From assembly GCF_036588685.1 (NCBI RefSeq), contig NC_086384.1:8508195-8572194 (forward strand): 64,000 bases of DNA, read 5' to 3'. This DNA is from Mytilus trossulus (taxonomy: Eukaryota > Mollusca > Bivalvia > Mytilida > Mytilidae). The notes beneath the pieces were generated by a model. The model was not told where the DNA came from and did no database searches. It saw only the letters and a list, made by a program, of their open reading frames with translations. Position numbers and translations under genes: made by a program. Positions within the stretch are counted from its first letter, which is position 1. Every line of letters starts with the position of its first letter. Positions 22,401 to 32,700 of the stretch are shown here, piece by piece.

Positions 22401-23462
22401 ATATGAAAAATCTACCAAATATGCCAAAAAATGTCACTTTTCAGATGTTTTTTTTGTCAAAAATGAAAGTGGCCGCATCCGTGTTCATCCTCAACCTTTA
22501 TATATGTTATGTATTATCATAAAATACAACTTACATTTTAATATTAAGGATGAATACGAATGCGGCCACACTTTCGTTTTACACGAAAACCGTCTTAAAT
22601 TTAACTAAAAAGCTAGAATTGTGTGGAATTCAGTAATTTAGCATGACTTCGTGGTGCTAGTACCTGATATATGTTCATTGTTATGTCAAAAACAGCCCAT
22701 ATTTATGTAGCAGAAGCATTCTACTGTACAATAAATAACTAAAAGTTTACATTTTAACAACTTTGTAAAACTGCTATATTTTGGGGCCAAAAAGGGGTCT
22801 TACTGAACCTACTCCTTTATCAGTAATTGCAATTCAATTCAATGTTTTATTATTAAAGTCTCATCTCTCAACAAGTACAATCAATCTTTATACATTGTAA
22901 AATAACACTAAATAAAATGAGAGCCATTCTTTACAGAATTATAAGAGACTATTAAAATGCATAGATATATAATACACAATATGAAATAAAATACTAATAT
23001 ATAAAATTTCTACGTCTTTTAAAAATCAAATGACAGGTTTTGGCACACACGTATCATATTTACATCTAAGAATAAAAGCACTAACTTTTGATTATCATCT
23101 AAAGTAATAAAATTATCATTAAAAGTTTCAGCAACATAGAATAAACGGTTTCTAATTCGTCATAAAGAGGACATCTTAATAAAACATGCGCTTCATCTTC
23201 AATAAACATGTCACATATATGGCACACTCTATTTTCTAAAACAATATTTTCATATCTCCCTGTTTCAATTCTTAGGGGAGCAACACCACAATTGAATTCC
23301 GCGAAAGCACTTCTGTGAATGAATGGTAAAGCTATTTTGCAGTATTCCTCCGGTTCAAAATTTTCCTTAAACGTTCTGTAAGTTCGTAGCATGTTTCTCT
23401 ATTATGAAAAGGATTGACTCACCCACAGACAAAACAACAGCGATCGCCAGTAGTTTATTCAT
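19490..23462 (-). CDS. Secreted 12-cysteine peptide, Cvsi/I84-like protease inhibitor (array copy C)
   Basis: Exons 23462-23423, 20326-20204 and 19632-19490 join in frame to give 101 aa. Exon 1 encodes MNKLLAIAVVLSV. Exon 2 begins with TA rather than GA after a TAG acceptor, giving VAVLVFS. The first module is ERCHHYHECMDTQC onward and the second contains GHCHKDGTHYHC and VDHMCTC. The tail is DHPEHPLHPHH. All twelve cysteines are kept, so the peptide should fold like B, but the promoter TATA box is degenerate (see the entry at 23525). Intron 1 is enlarged to about 3.1 kb by several insertions. Identity is as argued for copy A. Confidence 0.75.
19651..19772 (+). repeat. Dispersed repeat family D copy next to the exon 3 acceptor of copy C
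   Basis: Same position and sequence as in copy B ('actgaactccgaggaaaat', 'acatcaaacgaatggacaac'), so the insertion predates the B/C duplication. Confidence 0.75.
21045..21650 (+). pseudogene. LINE reverse transcriptase fragment in intron 1 of copy C
   Basis: The plus strand reads WKFANVCPIFKKGRK, AENYRPVILACIA, MQHGFRKK and, after frameshifts, IVDFSKTFDKVSHSLLIHKL. The last is palm motif A of non-LTR reverse transcriptases. Stops and shifts make it dead. It is longer than the matching fragment in copy B, where the 147-bp array took over the downstream part. The stretch 21452-21646 stays open (PPSSASILDSQVSNFD onward) and may be another piece of the same element. Confidence 0.7.
21733..22168. 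mobile_element. TA-flanked MITE with inverted repeats in intron 1 of copy C
   Basis: The ends 'cacagctacttttgca' and 'tgcaaaagtagctgtg' are perfect inverted repeats, each flanked by TA (21731-21732 and 22169-22170). The equivalent place in copy B (about 18140-18165) reads 'cattacttagtccatcatgc' without the element, which fixes both boundaries. The interior is rich in 'gtact' steps and has no gene. TA duplication points to a Tc1/mariner-type mobiliser. Confidence 0.85.
22231..22817. mobile_element. AAGGAGTAGG MITE, copy 1, in intron 1 of copy C
   Basis: It starts 'aaggagtaggtcc' and ends 'acctactcctt', an 11-bp inverted repeat. An internal inverted pair includes 'gtggccgcatccgtgttcat' and its partner near 22550. 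An inverted second copy is at 37227-37776. Copy B has no insertion at this place. Confidence 0.75.
22825..23392 (-). pseudogene. 3' end of a non-LTR retrotransposon in intron 1 of copy C
   Basis: A 97-codon frame at 23392-23099 on the minus strand reads AEFNCGVAPLRIETGRY, NRVCHICDMFIEDEAHVLLRC and PLYDEL. This is the C-terminal cysteine motif that follows the reverse transcriptase domain of many LINEs. The 3' side ends in short TTGAA repeats near 22828-22845, a LINE-like tail. It is 5'-truncated. Copy B lacks it: its sequence runs directly from 'cagtaa' to 'catgtttctctattatgaaa'. Confidence 0.75.
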
Positions 23463-23524
23463 TTTCGAGATCCGTGATCAACAAGTGACTTTGAAATAAC
23501 TGCCTCACTTTTTAGAATATGCAG

Positions 23525-23564
23525 TTTACATATTAAGGAATACAAGATAAGGTATATGTTATCT
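23525..23564 (-). promoter_or_regulatory. Core promoter of copy C: degenerate TATA and separated GATA sites
   Basis: Where A and B have TATATAAA, copy C has TATGTAAA (23532-23525). The GATA sites remain as 'agataa' (23545-23550) and 'ttatct' (23559-23564), but the tight facing pair is broken. Weaker or altered expression is an inference. Confidence 0.5.
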
Positions 23565-23910
23565 CTATAAGGCTAGACATGTACTATTAGTGCCAAGACT
23601 AGACATGTACTATTAGTGCGACACGAAACAGGTTGGATTCAAATAGATCGTGAGAAAAAAATGTTTTAGCCATCACAGGATGTACGCTTTCTAAGCTACT
23701 GTACATCATGTTGGATCCGTCAATATCTGATCCATGCGATCGTTATAAAGAGTGAAAATATAACATGGTTAGCGTTTCGACAAAAGCAAGGGTATAATGT
23801 ATGAATTTATTGCTATAGCTTGTGGGAATTCAAAGCCAAGAGCATGTTCAACGCAGATAGAATTAATTTATAGAGAAAACGAAATTAATGTGTTTTTATT
23901 TATTTATAAT

Positions 23911-25314
23911 TATAATTGAGTCATTGATTATTCGTCTCATCCTTTATCGGACTCCCTAGCTTTATACATAACGAAGATATTGTCTCTTGCAAATGTGGAC
24001 ATAGATCAATATGCGACCAGTACATGAATGAAATTGAGAAAGGAAATGGGGAATGTGTCAAAGCGACAAAAATATTTTCTGTGTTTTCTGACAAAAAAAA
24101 GGGTTCTGTGTTTCCCCCCGTTGTGTTTTGATGTACCCATATGTTGACTATTTTATTTATTGTGTCTGTTTATTTAACGCATCAATGTAAATATAACAGA
24201 ATTTGATAAGACTGTCATTAAAGTAAGAGGGTTAGCGCTATAGAACCAGGTTTAATCCACCATTTTCTACATTTGAAAATGCCTGTACCAAGTCAGGAAT
24301 ATGACAGTTCTTGTCCATTCGTTTTTGATACGTTTTCTTATTTGAATTTGCCATGTGATTATGGACTTTCCGAATTGATTTTCCTCTTAGTTCAGTATTT
24401 TTGTGATTTTACTTTTTTCTTTGTTAAACTGTCTCGTTTATTCAATATTTAGTGTTATGTTAAAGATATTAGGTGCATTTCTACTTGATATGATTTTAAG
24501 TGACCCCTTACCAAGTCCAACCACTTGAGGCAAAGTTTGGTGTGGTGCTTCTTGGTCACGTGATTAAGAGCAATGACACAGACTGTTTTGCCTAGGGTCA
24601 GAATAATGAATTAATGTATAGTGATTGAGAAATTAAGACAAGTTGTTTCTTTTGCAGCAGCAGCATCAATGTTTAAGTATTTGATAAGTTCAGGTTCAGA
24701 ATAATAGGAAACACTAGAGTTATGTTCTTGATATCCGGTATACAGTAATGTATTGGCATTGGCACATCTCATTTTCACTATTTTAAACTGCCCTAGCTAC
24801 CCCCTGTTTTTCAACGTTATAGTTTTATTGTCTTTGAAACTGTTTGCATAGTTTACAAGTTGTTTTTGTTTAGGTCAATTGAAATGAAACAAATAATATT
24901 ATCGTCAATGATATTTAGAATGTATTTGTACCTACATTGGCATATCTCGTTTCCACTGAGATTGTTTGGCTCTGGTTTATTTATCATGGTCTATTGACTG
25001 AATGTTTAAAGTAATTGGTTTAATCAAGGATTTGTATAGTAACTATACAAATCCTAGGTTTAATGTTTCAAAAGTATTTTTTATTAATGAAGAATATGCT
25101 CTATATTCTTCATTAATAAATAGCATCAGAAGAAAAAAAACATTTTTTTTTATTTTCCTGTAGCTTACTGATAAATGGACTTAATCGGAGACATATGTGT
25201 ATATAGACAATAGATCATATTTATTTGCACAAGCACAATTACATTAAATGGTTACACAACTACATTAAAAAGTCAGGAATCTGATGTACAGTGGTTGTCG
25301 TTTGTTTATGTAAT
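23911..25314. other. Intergenic with family B and D fragments
   Basis: A short family B fragment is at about 24030-24070 and a reversed family D copy at about 24190-24420. The stretch 24760-24970 twice contains 'ttggca...catctc.tttccact'-type text, so it is itself repetitive. No gene is visible. Two perfect hairpins are listed separately. Confidence 0.45.
25027..25118. repeat. Two adjacent perfect hairpins
   Basis: 25027-25040 pairs exactly with 25042-25055 (14-bp arms, 1-nt loop). 25082-25097 pairs exactly with 25103-25118 (16-bp arms, 5-nt loop). Neither repeats elsewhere in the window. Confidence 0.8.
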
Positions 25315-25545
25315 ATATACGTGTTTCTCGTTTCTCGTTTTGTTTATATAGATTAGACCGTTGGTTTTCCCGTTTGAATGGTTTTACACTAGTAATTTTG
25401 GGGCCCTTTATAGCTAGTTGTTCGGTGTGAGCCAAGGCTCCGTGTTGAAGGCCGTACTTTGACCTATAATGGTTTACTTTTTAAATTGTTATTTGGATGG
25501 AGAGTTGTCTCATTGGCACTCAAACCACATCTTCCTATATCTAAT
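25315..25545 (-). repeat. Dispersed repeat family A copy, reversed
   Basis: It includes 'cccgtttgaatggttttaca', 'ggtgtgagccaaggctccgt' and 'ttggcactcaaaccacatct'. Confidence 0.8.
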
Positions 25546-26994
25546 GACATACTGTACAATATACAGCAATTTAAACAATAAGCTGACAATGATAAAATCA
25601 GAGTGACAGTGGCATTCAAACGGAAAGTAGACTTCAAATATTTGTGTATTGGCAGTTAAACAGTTTTTAATGTAAATGTTAAAAAAAGGATACATGTAAA
25701 AAACCAGATGTTCTAAATAAAAGACAATAATTTTAAAATATAGTTTGTGGTAATTTTGATAATGACTGGCAAATTGTTTTCAAAAGTGTGGTCATATGTC
25801 TCAGTGCTAAAGATACAATGTAGCTGATTGCAAGTTAATAAAACTGAAATTGAAAGTAGTTTTATTTTTTGTATATAGGTATCCTTCAATGGTATATAGC
25901 ATGGACAGACTTAGAAGAAATGGTTTTCTTCCTCAATTTCGTTTATATTACAGGATAGGCAAATGCGTTGTTTTCTTTCATTATTGGTCTAACGCTCCTT
26001 TCAATTGCTAGGAAATGGACACCGAGTTTAAAACTGAATACTGATCTGTCGGTTTGGCATTTACGACTGAAACTTATATTTTATGACTGCAATTGAAAAC
26101 ATTTGATATCAAAACATGAACAAATTGGTCTTTTTCAATAGTTTGATTGCCAAACGGTTTCCTAAGCATAAATTAGACATGTATATATACATTGTGTATA
26201 CACATGTCTCTGATGAAATTGTACCAGGTGACCTGTAAGCTGTCGTCCCTCCTCTGACTAAAACTGATTGCGTAAAAGTTGGTAACTTAGTAGATAGAGA
26301 TAAACTGTAAACAGCATTTATGTTCAGCAAAGTAAGATTTGCAAATGAATCAACATGACGGAAATGGTCAATTGATCCCCTAAGGAGTTATTGTCCTTTA
26401 CTGTCAATTTTTAACAATTTTCCACTGAAACTACTGGGCCAAGTTCATTATAGATAGAGATAATTGTAAGCAGCAAGAATGTTCAGTAAAGTAAGATGTA
26501 CAAACACATCACCATCATCAAAACACAATTTTGTGATGAATCCATCTGCGTCCTTTGTTTAATATTCACATAGACCAAGGTGAGCGACACAGGCTCTTTA
26601 GAGCCTCTAGTTGGTATAAATATTGACTTTGTTATAAGTAGATTAAAAGCTAACTAAATATTACTAGTATGTTATATACATATACATTTTCATGGATCTA
26701 CAATATGTCGTTACCTGTAACTTGGCATTGCACAAGGTCATGTTTTTCTCTGGCTGTTTATGACGTCTTTACACTAAATCCATTGTATGTTGGATGTGTA
26801 CGGATTGATTGCTGTTTTAGAGGCATGACTTTTTTATTAGTTGTTACGGGCTTTGAACTAGCTGTCAGATAACTGCTAGTACTCTCAGATCTGTTCATTG
26901 TGTCTTTTTGTGTCGGGATATATAAGTACCCGGCCACGTCCACTTTTTATTTTTTGTCTATCTGATGAGTTAAGCCTTTTTCAACTAATTTTTA
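25546..26994. other. Intergenic, mostly repeats
   Basis: 26270-26613 holds two related units of about 160 bp ('gatagagataa', 'tgttcag.aaagtaagat') and ends 'gagcgacacaggctctttag', a motif I associate with a widespread bivalve repeat. Reading frames here look like repeat translations. Confidence 0.4.
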
Positions 26995-27385
26995 TAGTTC
27001 CTTCTTATGTTGTACTGTTATACCACTGTCCCATGTTAGGGGGAGGGTTGGGATCCCGCTAACATGTTTAACCCCGCCACATTATTTATGTATGTGCCTG
27101 TCCCAAGTCAGGAGCCTGTAATTCAGTGGTTGTCGTTTGTTTATGTGTTACATATTTGTTTTTCGTTCATTTTTTTTACATAAACAAGGCGGTTAGTTTT
27201 CTCGCTTGAATTGTTTTACATTGTCTTATCGGGGCCTAGCTTTTATAGCTGACTATTTCGGTATGGGCTTTGCTCATTGTTGAAAGCCGTACGGTGACCT
27301 ATAATTGTTAATGTTTGTGTCATTTTGGTCTTTTGTGGATAGTTGTCTCATTGGCAATCATACCACATCTTCTTTTTTATATTAA
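26995..27385 (-). repeat. Dispersed repeat family A, long copy, reversed
   Basis: This copy keeps the outer part missing from shorter ones: 'gttaagcctttttcaact', 'aaccccgccacattatttat' and 'gtgcctgtcccaagtcagga', then the usual core to 'ataccacatcttctttttta'. It is useful as the reference for the family. Confidence 0.8.
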
Positions 27386-27479
27386 TAACACTTCTCTACG
27401 AAATGTGTCATCGAAAGGTCCGAAATATTGTGAGCCTTAATCCATCAATTGGAAATACAACTTTAAAATTTTGATGGAT

Positions 27480-29270
27480 TCAGTCGAGGATTATGTCAGG
27501 CAATAGGCTAAACGCGAGAAAGAAGACGTAGACACTCTATCCGAATGGATTAAGGCAGTGAGGTCGTTAATACAAATCAGAATTAAGAAACTGAATGGGT
27601 CCATCAATGCCCAAGCTACGTCAATCTTTAAAGACCCAAATGTTGCTAAACACCTATCCGACCTCCATGATAAATATGTTGTTGTCCGCGCAGACAAAGC
27701 CCCAAATAACATCGTTTTGGTCTGTAAAAGTCATTAAATTAATTGCTTGATAAACGAATTAGGCAGAGACAATTCACTTGGAAACTCAACATATACCCTC
27801 ACGACACTTACCAAAGAGGAAATCCTGGATAATCATAGGTCTGTTCTTTGTTTCTTTTGTATTTCAACCAAAGATGAAGAACTGGATCTTCCATCACTGT
27901 ATTGGATACCTAAACTACATAAGTGTCCTTACAAACAACGGTATATTGCTGGGTCTTCCAAGTGCTCCACGAAACCTCTTTCTAAATTATTAACATCTAT
28001 GTTATCAGCAATCAAAGACGGGCCTCAAAGTTATTGTGAAACTGCCTATTCTAGAGGTGGCGTGAATCAGATATGGATACTTAAAAATCCAAAGATCTTT
28101 TAGAGTACATACAATCTAACTCTCTTTCATCTTGTAACAGTATTAAAACATTGACTTTTCTACTCTTTACACAAGTATTCCACATTCCAAACTAAAAGAC
28201 AAATTGAAAGAGTTGGTATTACTTTGCTTCATAAAAAAGAATGGCCAACGTAGATAGGGAGGGATAGATCCTACTTTGTAAAGAATCACTCTGATTCAAA
28301 CAAAAAATTCTCTGAAACCGATTTTATCAAGATGCTTGATTTCTTGATTGACAACATATTTGTTACGTTCGGAGGACGTGTTTTTCAACAGACTGTCCCA
28401 ATGGAAACAAACTGTGCCCCTCTACTTGCCAACTTGTTTCTTTATTATTATGAGGCTGACTTCATGCAGGAACTTCTTAGGAAGAAAGATAAGAAGTTAG
28501 CAATATCATTTAACTCTACTTTCCGCTATATAGATGACGTTCTTTCACTAAACAATTCAAAATTTGGTGACTATGTGGAACGTATCTATCCCATCGAATT
28601 GGAGATAAAGGATACTACAGATACAGTTAAGTCGGCTTCATATCTTGACTTACATCTAGAAATTGACAATGAGGGTAGGTTGAAAACAAAACTTTACGAC
28701 AAAAGAGATGATTTCAGCTTTACAATTGTGAACTTTCCATTTCTAAGTAGCAACATTCCAGCAGCACCTGCATACTCGGTATATATCTCCCAATTGATAC
28801 GATAGTCCCGTGCTTGCATTTCCTATCATGATTTACTTGATAGAGGGTTACTGCTCACAAGGAAGCTATTAAACCAAGAATTCCAAATGGTGAAGTTGAA
28901 TTCATCTCTTCGTAAATTTTTCCGGAAGCCATCACGAGTTGGTTGACCGTTATGGAATAACCGTTTCACAAATGATATCGGATATTTTCCTTACGTCGTA
29001 ACTACAATCCCCTTCCCTTTCATGAATGTGACCTACCGAATTAGACTATTTACCGGATTTGTAATCACATAAGCAACACGACGGGTGCCACATGTGGAGC
29101 AGGATCTGCTTACCCTTCCGAAGCACCTGAGATCACCCCTAGTTTTTGGTGGGGTTCGTGTTGTTTATTCTTTAGTTTTCTATGTTATGTCATGTGTACT
29201 ATTGTATCAGTTTGTTTTAGATTTATGAGTTTGACTGTCCCTTTGATATCTTTCGTCCCTCTTTTATACA
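27480..29270 (+). pseudogene. Decayed Penelope-like retroelement (reverse transcriptase region)
   Basis: Open pieces at 27747-28103 and 28332-28805 are joined by shifted or stopped sequence. In order I see VVVRADKAPNNIVLV, YWIPKLHKCPYKQRYIAGS (the PKxHK-type motif before the palm), a frameshifted motif A ending 'LYTSIPHSKL', GGRVFQQTV with PMETNCAPLLANLF (motif B region), FRYIDDVLSL (motif C, catalytic YIDD) and SASYLDLHLEID. The LYTSIP motif and the LHK segment point to Penelope-like elements rather than LINEs. After 28805 the similarity continues through stops to about 28945, and a tail runs to about 29270. No GIY-YIG endonuclease could be made out. Multiple stops and indels make it inactive. 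Confidence 0.75.
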
Positions 29271-29536
29271 ATTATAGCAATATCAATAATACATTCTGAA
29301 GGTAAAACATTTATATAAACAATTGATTGGGGTTTATATTTTTGGGGATTTGAGTTATTTTGTCAAGAAGGGGTAGAAGTAATCCGAATTCTTCAGTTTC
29401 TCGAGAAAAACCAATGACAATATATCGTATCTGTATTTTCGGCAACCATCTTTAAATATATTTCAACCAGTCTTTGTAATGTTCAGAAAAAGTTAAATCA
29501 TAAAAGTAATATAAAAGGAATAATGAAAATGTACTG

Positions 29537-29704
29537 ATGATCATATGTTTTGTTCTGCCTGTGGTTTTATAGCCTTCATTGTTAGTATGTAGTCCGATGC
29601 CCATTCTGGTAGATTCCACATCGATCACATGTGTTGTTCTGCCTGTGGTTTTATAGCCTTCATTGTAAGTATGTAGTCCGATGCCCATTCTGGTAGATTC
29701 CACA
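29537..29704 (-). repeat. 84-bp in-frame tandem duplication across the SDR stop codon
   Basis: Two units (29704-29621 and 29620-29537 on the minus strand) share 'gtggaatctaccagaatggg' and 'ggctataaaaccacaggcag'. The period is exactly 84 bp, or 28 codons. The first unit encodes the end of the dehydrogenase and its stop; the second lies directly after the stop in the same frame. Confidence 0.85.
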
Positions 29705-32700
29705 GAAGTCTGAAGGTATATCTGGCATCATTGCCTACTATGTACCGATATTTTGGATATTTAGATGTCAGTGCGTGGACGTAAGCATCAACAACTAAAT
29801 TGATCTTGGGTGATCCAATCCTTGATAAAAAGTCTTTTATTTCATCTTTAACTAAAAAAAATATGTTTATATGTACATATATAGAATGACTGTATAATGA
29901 AAGTTTAAGTTTAAATAATTTAAGACTAACAGTAATGGACAGGTTATTATAGGGTACAAACAATCGATCAGTCTGATAAAATAGAAAAATACAAACACTA
30001 TTGCTAATGACAAACAACAAGAAGCACAGACAGTTTGACTTGGTACAAACTGAAAATGCGAAGTGGTAATAGTTGTCAAAGGTACCAGGATTATAATTTA
30101 GTACGCCAGACGTGCGTTTCGTCTACATAATCAGTGACGCTCATATCAAAATATTTATAAAGCCAAAAAAGTACAAAGTTAAAGAGCATTGAGGATCCAA
30201 AATTCCAAAAAGTTGTGCCAAATACGGCTAAAGTTATCTATGTCTGGGATAAGAAAATCCATCTGAACGCGAGCACTTCACCAATTGGCATATTTAAGTC
30301 AATGTTCTAACAACATCTCTTATTTTCTTGTTATCCCTTATACAAAGATGTAACAAGGTCTTCCATATTTTGATTTACAATTAGGGTCAGTTGAGAATTC
30401 ACTATCATTTTATATCATAACAATAAGAGATGGTTTCAATTTGTCCCAATCTTATTACAAACCGATCTCTCTCTGCTCCCGTTTTCTGATATTCCATGCG
30501 ACATATCAGAAAATATGAGCGTTGAGAGATTGTTTTTTAATTAGATTGAATTTGTCCAATGTAAACGTTCCCTTTTTATGTAGAATCATTTCAACAAAAT
30601 GTCATAAGAAAATCCAAGTTGACACGATGTTTCAGGTTATTTTTTCGCTTATTGTAACGTTTATAAATGGTTAATTTTTATTTGCGAGGAGGTCAAATAA
30701 TTGTAGTAGCAAATATGGAGTCTTAACATTTAACAATTTGATTCATTAAGGAAAATCTGTGTGACAAATGACTATTGGCCTAATAGCCACATTCATATCC
30801 ACAATTCTACTTTGTTTGGGGTATTTTTCATTTTTTTAATTAAATGCTATTATACGGAAGAATATACTATTGAAACAACATAAGGAATGTTTAGTTATAC
30901 ATTGTATGAGGAAAGACTTTTGTTTGGTTTGAAAATAATGCAAAATTTGAAAAAAGAAGATGCGATATGATTACAAATGAAACAACATTCAAACAGTGTC
31001 CAAATTGCGCGAATGTAAGCACCCTTAAGGTCTTCGACAATGAGAAAAGCTCACATCGTATTGTCAGTTATAAAAGATCATGATATGACAAAATGTGAAA
31101 CAGTTCAAACAGAAGAAAAACAACGAATATAATTTGTTTTTGACAATATCAAATGAAAAAAGGAATACGTACGAGTATTTAGATAGCTCTCTCCGTAATA
31201 TCTTTGCATTTCACTGGATGTCTTTCTGAATGTTCCATCGACATTTTTACATGCAGTTTCAATATCCATTATATTTGTCCTAAAAAACCCTGGTTCTAAA
31301 ATATGAACTGTAACACCTCTCTTATAAAGTTCACGTCTGCAATAACAATAGAAATGGTTCATAGTAATATCAACAAAAATACTAAACTCCAAGAAAAAAT
31401 TCTAAACTGAAAGTCAGAAATCAAATGGCAAAATCGAAAGCTCAAACATATTAAATGAATGGATAACAACTGTCATATTCCTGAAAAACGATGGAAATAT
31501 TATACTATTTTTTTTGTTTAGTTTTTTTCCTTTGTTAAGGTTAAGTGGACCTGTAGATTTAAGTGCTAGTCTCTATGTGTTTGTGATAGATTTTTTTATT
31601 CAATTGTCTTTTTAATAAACCACACATACTTTTGTTCATACTTGGATGCCTAAATTGCATCCTGAGAGTTAACCCTGGCAGCTCGTGATCATGACAGTCC
31701 ATTTATTATACACATATTTAACAAAGAAAATCAAGCTTGTTTTATAAAAAAAGAAGATGTGGTATGATTGCCAATGAAACAACTCTCTACAAGAGACCAC
31801 AAATGACATAGAAATTAACAACTATAGGTCACCGTACGGCCTTCAACAATGAACTAAGACCATACCGCACAGTCAGTTATAAAAGGCCCCGAAACGACAA
31901 TGTTAAACAATTCAAACGAGAAAACAAACGACCTTATTTATGTACAAAAAAAGAACGAAAAACAAAAGGTAACACATAAACAAACGACAACCACTGGATA
32001 CAGGCTCCTGACTTGGGACAGGCAGATACATATACCTACCTCAAAATGTCCGAATATCCCTCTGCTGCAAATTTGGACACGACATAAGTCGAGTTTATCG
32101 CTGCAATCCGACCCATCATGCTTGTGATATTTACTATTCTGCCCTTTTCTTTTAATACCAGAGGTAGAAATATTCGTGTAGTTTCAACAATTCCTAAAGT
32201 ATTGATTTCAAACGTGGACCTATAGTCTTCCCTCGTCAACCATTGTACAGGTCCTATGGCACCAGCTATTCCGGCATTGTTAACAATAGCCCACAGACCT
32301 GAGAATCAGTTTGGATCATTAATTTGTTTGCTAACTAACCGATCATTATTATTACAAAAATTATTGTCATAATAACATGATCGGTACCAATTTTCCTGCA
32401 CCAGATGCGAATTTTCGACAATACATGTCTCTTCAGTGATGCTCGTTGCCAAAATATTTGAAATCCAAAGCTTATTTAAAAGATGAAGAGCTATAATCCA
32501 AAAAGTATAGCCAAATCCGTGAAAGGAATCAGAGCTTTGCATGAGGGAGATAAATTCCTTAATTTATAATAATTTCTAACATTTTGTAACAGCAACTTTT
32601 AATAACACAAAAAAATCCGTAATTTCATGCCAGTAACGAGGTACTAGCTACTGTGAAGTATACAGCTAATGACAAACAATATACAAATAACGTCATTAAG

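Larger units (their letters stand above)
14330..23910. repeat. Segmental tandem duplication carrying gene copies B and C
   Basis: Two direct units meet near 18722. Unit B is about 14330-18722 and unit C about 18723-23910. Shared landmarks are 'tttttacgaatgt' with 'gttacgtaatacagtatt' (14398 and 18772), 'agcggcaaggttttattgta' (14473 and 18840), the three gene exons, family D beside exon 3, a LINE fragment in intron 1, and the 5' flank containing 'attcaaagccaagagcat' (18655 and 23828). Unit C is longer mainly because of three later insertions in intron 1. Confidence 0.8.
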
